This document shows positions 9,112 through 17,225 of a stretch of DNA of 64,000 nucleotides, one piece after another. Within the stretch, counting starts at the first letter, position 1; each line of letters starts with the position of its first letter. The stretch is from Hydrogenophaga flava NBRC 102514. Its GTDB lineage: Bacteria; Pseudomonadota; Gammaproteobacteria; Burkholderiales; Burkholderiaceae_C. The notes under the pieces were generated by a model. It saw only the letters and a program-made list of their open reading frames with translations. It was not told the origin of the DNA and did not search any database. The stretch lies in contig NZ_BCTF01000007.1 in the NCBI RefSeq assembly GCF_001571145.1, forward strand, positions 112,540 through 176,539, in the 5' to 3' direction. The translations under genes and the position numbers were made by a program.

Positions 9112-9579
9112 ATGACACCGTTCCGCAAATTCCAGGCCCTGTACCCCGTCTTCCTTATCTCCATCACCATCGCCCTGTGCATCACCGGTCTGGTGACCTG
9201 GCTGCAGACCGGCACCGGCGGCGACTTCCTGCAGCGCTGGCTCAAGGCTGCCGCCATGGCCGTGGTGGTCATGCTGCCGCTGGGCAGTCTGGTCATGGTG
9301 CAGGTCGGGCGCATCGTCAGCCGCTGGTGGGGCCACCACAGCGAACTGCGCCAGCGCATCGTGTTCGCGCTGCTCATGGGCCTGTCGATGGAAGCGCTGG
9401 CCACCGGCATGGCCACCGGCGCCAACCTGGGCCTGAGTGTGGACGCCCTTGCCCAGTGGGTCCACGCCTACGTGCGTGCCCTGCCGCTGGGGTTGTGCAT
9501 CGGCCTGCTCATGGCTTTCGTCGTGCGGCCGTGGCTGCAGGCCCGGATGCTGCGGTACGGGATGGGGCCGAAGGCGTGA
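9112..9579 (+). CDS. DUF2798 membrane protein
   Basis: 155 residues with four predicted membrane helices: two DUF2798-like halves, each with a helix pair, the first holding PVFLISITIALCITGLVTW and the second IVFALLMGLSMEALATG. The Phe-x-x-Trp-Leu-Lys-x-Ala segment between the first pair (FLQRWLKAAAMAVVVMLPLG) is typical. Function of the family is unknown. Start chosen at MTPFRKF; the nearby upstream AAAGCC is only a weak ribosome site. The two palindromes upstream suggest it is repressible. RHS-derived sequence begins within five bases after its stop. Confidence 0.8.
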   Translation: MTPFRKFQALYPVFLISITIALCITGLVTWLQTGTGGDFLQRWLKAAAMAVVVMLPLGSLVMVQVGRIVSRWWGHHSELRQRIVFALLMGLSMEALATGMATGANLGLSVDALAQWVHAYVRALPLGLCIGLLMAFVVRPWLQARMLRYGMGPKA

Positions 9580-9590
9580 CGGCCTGAGGG

Positions 9591-9676
9591 TAGGGCGGAA
9601 CGCCCGTGGCCTGCGACAGGTGCTCTGCGGAGTAGTAGACCAGTGGTTTGCCCAGCAGGCTGGTGATGCCGTTGAA
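9591..9676 (-). pseudogene. short RHS core remnant (copy 2)
   Basis: Read on the minus strand this stretch gives GITSLLGKPLVYYSAEHLS and ATGVPPYP, matching DITSLLGKTLQYDTAGRLS and ATGVPPCP of the longer RHS piece at 10287-10922 codon for codon. It starts and ends abruptly, has no start codon and is too short to function. It is the right-hand scar of an RHS gene in which only about 28 codons of homology remain, and it directly abuts the end of the DUF2798 gene. Confidence 0.7.
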
Positions 9677-9714
9677 CAAGTGCAAGACCTGCCCTGCAGA
9701 AGACCGCTACGGCT

Positions 9715-9990
9715 TCAGGCGCCGTCGGCCTTTCGCACATAGCCCCAGGTTAAGAGGACAAGCACGAATGCGAATCCGAAGATGGCCAGTACATCAGTTC
9801 TGGATCCGCTCCCGTCCCAGAACTGCAATAGGACTGTAGTCGGTGCGAACACCCATGTGGGAACCGAGATGGCGAGAAGCGGCCTTCCCATCCGTGCGAG
9901 CTTGCCAGACAAAAAGAAGCCTCCGTACACAGAGCAAACAGCACCGAGCCACACGGCGGTTGGTAGCCATGAGGATGACTGACTCTCCAT
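9715..9990 (-). CDS. small membrane protein, possible immunity protein of the RHS tip
   Basis: 91 residues, about three hydrophobic segments (WLPTAVWLGAVCSVYGGFFL, LLAISVPTWVFAPTTVLLQF, VLAIFGFAFVLVLLTWGYV). I recognise no family. The start has a good GGAG six bases upstream and lies ten bases after the stop of the displaced RHS tip, on the same strand, with another RHS remnant just beyond it. That is the position of immunity genes in RHS loci, so a membrane-located immunity role is inferred, not shown. Confidence 0.55.
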   Translation of the reverse strand: MESQSSSWLPTAVWLGAVCSVYGGFFLSGKLARMGRPLLAISVPTWVFAPTTVLLQFWDGSGSRTDVLAIFGFAFVLVLLTWGYVRKADGA

Positions 9991-10000
9991 TTATGCTCCA

Positions 10001-10306
10001 TCAAAAACCTAGGTTGTCCCAGAAGTTCCGAACAAGGTGCGGCATGTTCTCTTTGGCCTTCGCTCGGAGGCAGTCGCACTCTGCCGAGTTGCCGAACGGC
10101 GTATATGGCCGGAGCGGTGATGTCGCCTTGACTGCGAATCCACTAGTCTGAGTTCCGGCAACGAAAGACCAGGGAGCGGTACGAAAAAATCCATTCATGA
10201 AGGTGGGGCCGACCAGGCCAAAACCTGCGGATATGACCACCTTGTTGAGGTCTACGCATCGCGCAGCCTCCTCCAATGTCGCACCGTCAAACTTCATAAG
10301 TGCCCA
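10001..10306 (-). pseudogene. displaced C-terminal tip of an RHS protein, out of frame with the core
   Basis: About 97 residues are open here, from MKFDGATLEEAARC to NFWDNLGF-stop, one frame away from the RHS core that precedes it. The segment has lower GC than its neighbours, a hydrophobic middle (VISAGFGLVGPTFMNGFF) and no domain I recognise. Its position after the core ending DPIGLDGG is that of an RHS toxin tip. The canonical YVxxNPL motif between core and tip is absent. A one-base loss in the six-C run at 10317-10322 would fuse it to the core. It could alternatively be a separate small ORF, but no ribosome site is seen. Confidence 0.45.
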
Positions 10307-10922
10307 AAGCTGCCCACCCCCCATCCAGCCCAATCGGATCAGCCTTGGTATACCGCCCGACCCGCGGGTCGTAGAAGCGGTGCCAGTTGTAGAACAGCTC
10401 GTTGCCATCGTCAATCTGGCCGGGGTAGCGGAGTTGGTAGTTCACCGGGGCTTGCCCAGCCGCTGGCGTGCTCTGCGGCGCAATCTCCCCAAAGCCGCTG
10501 TAAGGCCACTGCCACCGTGTCTGCCCGGCCGAGTCGCTGAGCCTGCGCGGCGTGTTCAGATGATCCGCATGCACCGCGTAGTGGGTGCCGTCGATCACCG
10601 CCGCAATCGGCATCGGCCCCGAGGCGGTGGGCAGCCAGATGTGTTCGGTGGTGGACCGCAGGGAGGTGGCCAGGCGGCGCGTGGTCTGCGACAGCAGATT
10701 GAAGCCCTCCAGCCCGTAGCTGAACACGCTCTGCTCCAGATCGTTCTCGCGCAGCAAACGCTGGCCCCAGCCGTTGTAGCGGCTGAGCGTGGTCTGAGCG
10801 CCCGAGCAGTTCACCCCGGTGGGGCAAGGCGGAACACCCGTGGCCTCCGAGAGGCGCCCGGCGGTGTCGTACTGCAGCGTCTTGCCCAGCAGGCTGGTGA
10901 TGTCGCCGGCGGCGTTGCTCAC
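10287..10922 (-). pseudogene. RHS repeat core fragment, 5'-truncated
   Basis: 211 codons of typical RHS/YD-repeat C-terminal core: LLGKTLQYDTAGRLSEATG, RYNGWGQRLLREN, a VHADHLNTPRRLSD strand, RWQWPYSGFGE, then YNWHRFYDPRVGRYTKADPIGLDGG, the signature that precedes variable toxin tips. A full RHS protein is over 1000 residues; here an in-frame stop directly precedes the first codon, and the frame ends ten codons after the signature, before the YVxxNPL motif. It is an orphan left by recombination rather than an expressed toxin. Confidence 0.85.
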
Positions 10923-10943
10923 TCAACTTGCGCGAATTGGGAC

Positions 10944-11090
10944 TCACTCCAAGAGCATGAGCAAAACGACGATTGCCGAACCGACCACGACATCAACGAT
11001 GAGCCATGTTCCCCATCCCCATTGCTCCGGGTGGACCCCTTGTCGTTCCGGGTTCATCTCGCTATGGCTGGAAGGTTTGTTCGTGGGCAT
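10944..11090 (-). CDS. 48-residue single-pass membrane peptide, possibly an orphan immunity remnant
   Basis: The ORF starts MPTNKPSSHSEMNPE and ends in one strongly hydrophobic segment (LIVDVVVGSAIVVLLMLLE) before a TGA that lies just ahead of the RHS core fragment on the same strand. There is no good ribosome site and no family I know. Its place in front of an RHS piece mirrors that of the 91-residue ORF in front of the other RHS piece, so it may be the remains of an earlier immunity gene. It lies 28 bases beyond the stop of the acyl-CoA synthetase. Confidence 0.35.
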   Translation of the reverse strand: MPTNKPSSHSEMNPERQGVHPEQWGWGTWLIVDVVVGSAIVVLLMLLE

Positions 11091-11118
11091 GAGGCAATGT
11101 GGCGTATCGGCCCGCAGA

Positions 11119-12693
11119 TCACGTCGAGTACGCCCGCCGCAACTCCCGCTTCAACAGCTTCCCGCTCGGGTTCTTCGGCAGCGCTTCCGCAAACACCACG
11201 CGCTTGGGGCATTTGAAATGTGCCATGTGTTCGCTGCAATGCGCCATCACCTCGTCCTCGCTCAATGACTGCCCCGCCTTGACCACGATCACGGCGGTCA
11301 CCGCTTCCACCCATTTCGGGTCGGGCAGACCGATCACCGCCACCTCGCTCACGGCGGGCAGGCGGTAGATCATTTCTTCCACCTCGCGGCTGGCAACGTT
11401 TTCGCCTCCGGTCTTGATCATGTCCTTCTTGCGGTCGACGACGGTGATGTAGCCCTCGGCGTCGATGGTGGCGAGGTCGCCGCTGTGGAACCAGTCGCCG
11501 CTGAAGCTGGCGGCGGTCTTCTCCGGGTCGTTGAAGTAGCCGAGCATCAGGTGCGGCGAGCGGTGCACGATTTCGCCGACCTCGCCCACGGCCACGTCCT
11601 GCATGTCGTCGTTCACCACGCGGGTTTCGACGTTGATGACGGCCTTGCCACACGAACCCGGTTTGCGCAGCTGGTCTTCGGGCGGCAGCATGGTCGCCAG
11701 CGGCGCAATCTCGGTCTGGCCGTAGAGGTTCCACAGGCGCACGTTCGGCAGGCGCGCGGCCAGCTCCTTCAGGACCTCGACCGGCATGATGGATGCGCCG
11801 TAGTAGCCCTTGGCCAGATGCTTCAGCTTCTCCGCGTCGAACAGCGGCGAGCGCAGCAGCGCGATCCACACCGTGGGCGGCGCGAAGAAGCTGGTGATCT
11901 GGTGCTGCTCCAGCAGCGCCAGCAGGTGGTCGGGCGTGGGTTTGCCGGTGATGACGTTGCGGCTGCCGATGTAGATGGCGGGGCCGAAGAACACGTCCAG
12001 CTGCGCGCAGTGGTAGAGCGGCAGGGCGTGCAGTGTGCGGTCGGCCTCGGCCACCTCGGCGTTGATGACGCAGCTGACGTACTGCCACAGCACCGCGTCG
12101 TGCGTGAGCATGGCGCCTTTGGGCATGGACTCGGTGCCGCTGGTGTAGACGATCTGGGCCAGGTCGTGGCTCTGCGTGCCCACGGCGGGCAGCGCGTCGG
12201 TGCAGGCAGCGAGCTCGTCGAAGCGGTGCATGCCCGGTGCCGGCTCGGTGGCGTCTTCGCTGGGCAGCCAGATGAACTGTTTGACCTGCGTCTCCAGCGC
12301 CGAGGCCTCGCGCGCCAGGCCGGCCAGGCCGCTGTCGGTGGCCAGCGTACGGGCGCCGGCGTGGCGCAGGATGTAGGCGACTTCTTCCGCCTTGAGCATG
12401 AAGTTGATCGGCACCAGCACCGCACCGCGCCGGGCCAGCGCGAAGCGCAGCGCCGCGAAGCCGTGCGAGTTGCGCGCCAGCACCGCCACCTTGTCGCCTT
12501 CGCCGACGCCGATCGCGTTCAGGCCCGCCGCCAGCCGCGTGACCAGGGCGTCGAACTCGGCGTAGGTCCAGCTGGTGGCGCCGCAGGTGATGGCGGGCTT
12601 GCCCGGCAGCCGCAGCGCGGTGCGGTGCAGCGCGTCCGCGATGGTCTGGCGGCGGATGGCGGGGGCGAGCGGGGGCAGGGGCTTGGCGGTCAT
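11119..12693 (-). CDS. acyl-CoA synthetase (AMP-forming)
   Basis: 524 residues of the acyl-adenylate-forming superfamily, which activates a carboxylic acid with ATP and joins it to CoA. Core motifs are in order: IVYTSGTESMPKGAML (P-loop), LPLYHCAQ, LYGQTEIAPL, YFNDPEKT, GDWFHSGDLATID, RKKDMIKTGGENV and the C-terminal lysine segment KNPSGKLLKREL. It resembles medium- or long-chain fatty acyl-CoA ligases; the substrate cannot be fixed. The start has GGAG eight to ten bases upstream. It is divergent from the MlaE-like operon. Confidence 0.92.
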   Translation of the reverse strand: MTAKPLPPLAPAIRRQTIADALHRTALRLPGKPAITCGATSWTYAEFDALVTRLAAGLNAIGVGEGDKVAVLARNSHGFAALRFALARRGAVLVPINFMLKAEEVAYILRHAGARTLATDSGLAGLAREASALETQVKQFIWLPSEDATEPAPGMHRFDELAACTDALPAVGTQSHDLAQIVYTSGTESMPKGAMLTHDAVLWQYVSCVINAEVAEADRTLHALPLYHCAQLDVFFGPAIYIGSRNVITGKPTPDHLLALLEQHQITSFFAPPTVWIALLRSPLFDAEKLKHLAKGYYGASIMPVEVLKELAARLPNVRLWNLYGQTEIAPLATMLPPEDQLRKPGSCGKAVINVETRVVNDDMQDVAVGEVGEIVHRSPHLMLGYFNDPEKTAASFSGDWFHSGDLATIDAEGYITVVDRKKDMIKTGGENVASREVEEMIYRLPAVSEVAVIGLPDPKWVEAVTAVIVVKAGQSLSEDEVMAHCSEHMAHFKCPKRVVFAEALPKNPSGKLLKRELRRAYST

Positions 12694-12839
12694 GGGCGAA
12701 ATCTCCTGTTACAGCGAAGGCGGGTTGGCCGGCGCAAGATCGGCCCATTGAAAACCAGCCGCGCCCGTTTGCCATGGGCGTTTCCACCATGCCGCGCGCC
12801 GGGTCTGTCGCCTGGGTGTCGCGGGCTATCATCCTTCGC

Positions 12840-13658
12840 ATGCCCGGCTCGCCGCTCGTTCCCCCCGTCCTGGACCGCTCGCTCGGCGGCTGGGGCCGTC
12901 GCATCAGGGCCTCCTGGGCGGCGTGGTGGCATGTGCTGCTGCTGGGCGCGCAGGTGCTGGTGCTGGCCATGGCGCCGTCGAGCTATGCGCAGGGCGCGCA
13001 GCGCAGCGCGGTGCTGCGCCACCTCTACCGGGCCTCGGCGCCGCTGCTGCCCGGGTTCCTCACGCTGTCGGCACTGCTGAGCCTGGTGCTGATCCGCATC
13101 GTGGTGGCCACCGCCACCAGCTACGGCCTCTCGCAGTACGCGCTGGAGGTGCTGGTGCGCACCCTGGTGCTGGAGATCATCCCCTTGTACGCGGCAATGT
13201 TCGTGGCGCTGCGCCACACCATGCCCGAGGGTCAGCGCATCCGCAAGCTGCTCTCGCAGCAGCACCGCAGCGGCGTGCAGCACGAGCAGCAGGCCCTGCT
13301 GCGCACCGAACTGCTGCCGCGCGCACTGGCGGGCGTGTTTTCGGTGCTGCTGCTGGCGGCCGTGAGCAGCGTGATCGCGCTGGTGCTCACCTACCTCAAT
13401 GTCTACGGCTTCTCGCACTGGGCGCTGCAGGCCTACACGCTCGCCGTCGGCCAGGTGTTCACGCCGGCCGTGGTGCTCATCTTCAGCCTCAAGACCCTGT
13501 TCTTCAGCCTGTCGGTGGCCATCGTGCCGCTGGCCGCAGCCGCGCGGCGCGACGAGGCGGGCGGTTTCGGCCGCCTGAGCGACATCTCCGAGTTCGCGCG
13601 CCTGCTCTCGGTGCTGCTGCTGGTGGAGGTGACCTCGCTGCTGGGCAACTACTACTGA
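12840..13658 (+). CDS. MlaE/YrbE-like ABC transporter permease
   Basis: 272 residues with five or six hydrophobic segments. The arrangement, a first helix, SALLSLVLIRIVVA, then VLEIIPLYAAMFVALRHT and a late VGQVFTPAVVLIFSLKTLFFSLSVA, fits the MlaE permease family that moves phospholipids with MCE-domain partners. The start is taken at MPGSPLVPP; the frame is open further up, but TATCAT at 12827-12832 ends seven bases before this ATG, so the message may be leaderless. It precedes an MCE protein and a lipoprotein, the usual partners. The ATPase gene is missing here. Confidence 0.8.
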   Translation: MPGSPLVPPVLDRSLGGWGRRIRASWAAWWHVLLLGAQVLVLAMAPSSYAQGAQRSAVLRHLYRASAPLLPGFLTLSALLSLVLIRIVVATATSYGLSQYALEVLVRTLVLEIIPLYAAMFVALRHTMPEGQRIRKLLSQQHRSGVQHEQQALLRTELLPRALAGVFSVLLLAAVSSVIALVLTYLNVYGFSHWALQAYTLAVGQVFTPAVVLIFSLKTLFFSLSVAIVPLAAAARRDEAGGFGRLSDISEFARLLSVLLLVEVTSLLGNYY

Positions 13659-13661
13659 TCC

Positions 13662-14699
13662 ATGGACCGTTCACCGATGAACCCTGCCGACACACCGCCC
13701 CCGCTGGAGCCCATGCCTCCACCGGTGAAGAACCTGGAGCTCAAGGCCGCGCTGCTGCTGGTCTTCCTGCTGCTGCTGGTGGTGGGCTCGGCGCTGTACG
13801 TTGCCTACGCGCGCGGCGCCTTCGAACGCACCCAGCGGCTGGTGCTGGTGGCGCCCGATTCGGAAGGCGTGGCCGTGGGCATGAACATCACCTTCGCCGG
13901 CTTTGCCATTGGCCGCGTCGGCCGCATCGAACTGGCCGAGGACGGCAATGTGCACATCCTGGTGGACGTGCCGGTGAAGGACGCCAAGTGGCTGCGCAGC
14001 TCCAGCATCTTCACCATGGAAAAAGCGCTGGTGGGCGGCACCAAGATCAAGGCCTTCAGCGGCGTGCTGACCGATCCCCCGCTGGAGGATGGCGCGGTAC
14101 GCCAGGTGCTCAGCGGCGACGCGGCGGCCGAGATCCCGGGCATCGTGGCCTCGGTGAAGGAGCTGGTGGGCAACCTCAACGCGCTGACGGCGGCAGACGC
14201 GCCGCTGCCGCAGAGTCTGGTGCACCTGCAGGGCACGGCGGCGAAGCTCAACGGACCGCAGGGCGCGATGGGCGCGCTGTTTGGCAACGAGGCCGACGCG
14301 AAGAAGGTGGTCGAAGCCATCGACCGGGCCAACAAGCTGCTGGCGCGGGTGGACCAGCTCACCGGCCGGCTCGACAGCCTGGTGGCCAACGCCGACAAGC
14401 AGGTGTTCGGACAGGGCGCCGGCCCGGGCGGCACGGCACAGGGCGGCCTGGTGCAGGACGCGCGCGGCACGGTGAAGCAGCTCGACGGCCTGCTGGCGGA
14501 CGCGCGCGTGAGCCTGCAGAAGGTGGACAAGCTGCTGGTCGATGCCCAGGCCATCACCGCCAACACCCGTGAAGCCACCACCGACCTGCACCTGCTGCGC
14601 GCCGAGGTCGATGCCAGCCTGCGCAAGGTGGACTCGCTGATCAACGAGGTCAACCGCCTGTGGCCGCTCAAGCGCGACGCGCAGATTGAACTGAAATGA
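13662..14699 (+). CDS. MlaD-like MCE-domain lipid-transport protein
   Basis: 345 residues: a Pro-rich cytoplasmic tail, one N-terminal transmembrane helix (about 29-52), an MCE domain (about 60-150, VAPDSEGVAVGMNITFAGFAIGRVGRIEL) and a long helical C-terminal region with repeated DxLLAxAD-like turns. MCE proteins form rings that pass phospholipids across the periplasm. The gene follows the permease by three bases and overlaps the next gene by four. A start at the second Met (13677) is possible. Pairing with MlaE-like and lipoprotein genes supports the call. Confidence 0.85.
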   Translation: MDRSPMNPADTPPPLEPMPPPVKNLELKAALLLVFLLLLVVGSALYVAYARGAFERTQRLVLVAPDSEGVAVGMNITFAGFAIGRVGRIELAEDGNVHILVDVPVKDAKWLRSSSIFTMEKALVGGTKIKAFSGVLTDPPLEDGAVRQVLSGDAAAEIPGIVASVKELVGNLNALTAADAPLPQSLVHLQGTAAKLNGPQGAMGALFGNEADAKKVVEAIDRANKLLARVDQLTGRLDSLVANADKQVFGQGAGPGGTAQGGLVQDARGTVKQLDGLLADARVSLQKVDKLLVDAQAITANTREATTDLHLLRAEVDASLRKVDSLINEVNRLWPLKRDAQIELK

Positions 14700-15352
14700 A
14701 GAAGAACACGTTGCGCCGCTGGCCTTGGGTGGTCTCTTTCGCAGCCTTGCTCGCAGCCTGCAGCAGCACGCCCCCGCCGCCCGACTGGCAGATGAACGCC
14801 AAGAGCAGTGCCGAGCGCGCGGCCGAGGCCTGGCTCAGCGGCAACGGCAAGGTGGAGGAAGTCGAGTTCCTGCGAGCTCGCAGCGAGGTGGCGCGCACAG
14901 CGCAGCCGTCGCTGCTGGCGCGGCTGGAGCTGATGCGCTGCGCCACCCGCGTGGCGGCGCTGGTGTTCGAGCCCTGCGCTGGTTACGAGGCGCTGGCCAC
15001 CGACGCGGCGCCGGCCGAGCAGGCCTATGCGCGCTACCTGGCCGGGCAGGCAACGGCCGCCGATGCGGCCCTTCTGCCGCCGGTGCATCGAGGCCTGGTG
15101 GGCACCGCGCCGGCCAGCCTGAGCGGCATCGAGGACCCGCTGTCGCGCCTGATCGCTGCCGGCGTGCTGCTGCAGCGCGGAGCCGCTTCACCGGCGGTGG
15201 TGGCGGACGCGGTGGAGACTTCCTCGCAACGCGGCTGGCGCCGCCCGGTGCTGGCCTGGCTGGGCGTGCAGCTGCGCCAGGCCCAGACGGCTGGCGCGGC
15301 CGACGAGGCGGCTCGCATCCAGCGGCGCCTGGACGTGCTGGCCCCGCGCTGA
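14696..15352 (+). CDS. lipoprotein of the MCE transporter operon
   Basis: 218 residues with a lipoprotein signal ending LLAAC (Cys about 22), then a Pro-rich stretch and an Ala-rich, probably all-helical domain that may contain TPR-like helices. The ATG overlaps the end of the MCE gene. Lipoproteins at this place in MCE operons act as outer-membrane partners, but the sequence is not the usual ABC-type auxiliary lipoprotein, so the exact role is inferred. After the stop there are 289 bases with no gene. Confidence 0.7.
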   Translation: MKKNTLRRWPWVVSFAALLAACSSTPPPPDWQMNAKSSAERAAEAWLSGNGKVEEVEFLRARSEVARTAQPSLLARLELMRCATRVAALVFEPCAGYEALATDAAPAEQAYARYLAGQATAADAALLPPVHRGLVGTAPASLSGIEDPLSRLIAAGVLLQRGAASPAVVADAVETSSQRGWRRPVLAWLGVQLRQAQTAGAADEAARIQRRLDVLAPR

Positions 15353-15641
15353 CGCGGGTGCATCAGGTTCGCAAGCCCTTCTCCACTCCCTTCAGTTAAG
15401 CGGCGAAGCGCCATCCACCCCCGTGTGAACGGGCGGCGGGATTCGCGCGCGCTCGCGCCAGGTGTTCGCTTGGGCAGAGGGTTGCCCTGCACCGAACAGC
15501 GCCTGAAAACCCCCTTATTTCCTGCGATTGCTCGGTCAACCGTTTCTTAGCATGGGTTCAAGAGCGTGTGCTCTTGTTGTGCCCTGTGTTGCCCACGGTT
15601 TTTAAATCAAAAGTGTCTTTTTTCATCAATAAACAATCAAT
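15353..15641. other. control region before the giant-adhesin operon
   Basis: 289 bases without a gene. The left half is GC-rich with short hairpins; the right 100 bases are unusually AT-rich (TTTTTAAATC, TCTTTTTTCATC and CAATCAATATG just before the start). This drop marks the promoter area of the TolC-like gene, but no convincing -35/-10 pair can be chosen. A perfect 18-base inverted repeat lies in it. Confidence 0.5.
15559..15576. promoter_or_regulatory. inverted repeat upstream of the giant-adhesin operon
   Basis: CAAGAGC-GTGT-GCTCTTG: 7-base arms, perfect, 66 bases upstream of the first gene. It could be an operator or an RNA hairpin in the leader; it has no following T-run. Confidence 0.4.
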
Positions 15642-17225
15642 ATGAAAACAAAATTACTTGTTGCACTGGGCGCTGTGTTCGCTATCAGTGGCTGTGCCGT
15701 CAAGCCCGTCGTCCTGACCACGGACGAACTCAAGGCGGCGGTACGCATCGATGTCGATCGCCTTTCCCAGCAGCGCGATGCCGTCTCGGCGCCTATTTCC
15801 CTGGACGAGGCGATCGCGCGTGCAGTGCGCAACAACCGCGACCGCAAGCTCAAGGTACTGGAGTCGGCGCTGGCACAGAAACAACTGGATCTGACCCGTT
15901 TCGACGCGCTGCCCGGCCTGGCGGTGTCGGCCGGCTACTCGGCGCGCAACAACTACGCCGCCTCGGCCAGTGTGCGCTTTGCGGACGGAGTGCCGGAAGC
16001 CCTGCCGGCGGACCCCTCCTATTCGGTGTCGCAGGACAAGCAGCGCAGCACCTACGACGTCGCCTTCACCTGGAACGTGCTGGATTTCGGACTCTCTTAT
16101 GTGCGGGCGAACCAGCAGGCCGACCGTTTTCTGATCGGCAAGGAGCGTGAGCGCAAGGTGGTGCACAACATCACCCAGGAGGTCCGTGCGGCCTACTGGC
16201 GGGCTGTATCGGCCGAGCGTTTGCTGCAGAAGATCGGCCCCCTCGTGGAGCGCGCCGAAGCGGCGCTGAAGGACTCCCGGTCGGTGGAAGCCCAGCAACT
16301 GCGCCCGCCGCTTGAAGCCCTGCAGTACCAGCGCGAACTGCTGGAGATCCTGCGTTCCCTGCAGGCCCTGCGGCAGGATCTGATGAGCGCGCGCACCGAG
16401 CTGGCAGGCATGATGGGACTGCGCCCCGGTACATCGTTCGAGCTTTCCGAGGTCCAGATGCCGGTTTTCCGCGTGCCCGAGTTCCGCCTGGACATGGGGC
16501 GCATGGAAGAGGTGGCCCTGTTGCAACGTCCGGAGTTGCTGGAGAACCGCTACCAGCAGCGCATCTCCGCTGCTGAAACGCGAACGGCCTTGTTGCGTCT
16601 GTTGCCCAACCTCAACCTGACCGCGGGCGTCTACCGAGATTCCAGCGACTACCTGCTCAACCAGGACTGGGCCGGCGCGGGCGCACAGGTGAGCTGGAAC
16701 CTGTTCAATGTTTTCCGTTTGGGGGCTGAGCAGGACATGGCCCAGGCCCGGGAGGCTTGGGTGGAAGAACAGCGCCTGGCGACGTCGATGGCTGTCCTGA
16801 CGCAGGTCCACATCGCACGGTTGCGTTATGAGCAGTCGGTCAAGAGCTTCGAGCTGGCGGGTCTGTACAACGAGGTTGCGCTGCGCATCCAGGAGCAGAC
16901 GCGCAACGGGACGCGCCTCCAGCGCGTGTCGGAGCTGTCGCTGATCCGCGAGTCGCTCAACGCCTTGCTGGCAGAACTGCGTCGCGACGTGGCCTATGCC
17001 GATCTGCAGAACAGCTTCGGGCGCATGTTCATGACCATAGGCCTGGATCTGGTGCCGCAGAACTACACCGATGGCACGCTTGGCGACCTGAGCAAGGACG
17101 TCGGTCAGCGCTTTGGTCGCTGGGAGAGGGGTGATATCGGCCTGGCGCCCGATAGCCAGGGTCCAGGGGCGCAGGCCGTGCCCGAGGTGGTGATCGAAGC
17201 CAGTGCACTGGAGGCGGTCAAATGA
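15642..17225 (+). CDS. TolC-family outer-membrane lipoprotein of the giant-adhesin operon
   Basis: 527 residues. A lipoprotein signal ends AISGC (Cys19). The mature part shows the two-fold outer-membrane-efflux pattern: long helices with heptads (ARAVRNNRDRKLKVLESALAQKQLDLTRFDALPGL, then the second half with RPELLENRYQQRISAAETRTALLRLLPNLNL) and short beta segments (SAGYSARNNYA; YRDSSDYLLNQDWAGAGAQVSWNLF). TolC proteins form the outer-membrane duct of tripartite exporters. It is first in a five-gene operon and overlaps the next gene by four bases, so its duct presumably serves the adaptors and the giant protein downstream. Confidence 0.88.
   Translation: MKTKLLVALGAVFAISGCAVKPVVLTTDELKAAVRIDVDRLSQQRDAVSAPISLDEAIARAVRNNRDRKLKVLESALAQKQLDLTRFDALPGLAVSAGYSARNNYAASASVRFADGVPEALPADPSYSVSQDKQRSTYDVAFTWNVLDFGLSYVRANQQADRFLIGKERERKVVHNITQEVRAAYWRAVSAERLLQKIGPLVERAEAALKDSRSVEAQQLRPPLEALQYQRELLEILRSLQALRQDLMSARTELAGMMGLRPGTSFELSEVQMPVFRVPEFRLDMGRMEEVALLQRPELLENRYQQRISAAETRTALLRLLPNLNLTAGVYRDSSDYLLNQDWAGAGAQVSWNLFNVFRLGAEQDMAQAREAWVEEQRLATSMAVLTQVHIARLRYEQSVKSFELAGLYNEVALRIQEQTRNGTRLQRVSELSLIRESLNALLAELRRDVAYADLQNSFGRMFMTIGLDLVPQNYTDGTLGDLSKDVGQRFGRWERGDIGLAPDSQGPGAQAVPEVVIEASALEAVK

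Noticed and set aside
15403..15420. GTTAAGC followed by GC hairpin, resembling an integron attC end
   Set aside because: No matching partner core site and no integrase; chance match.
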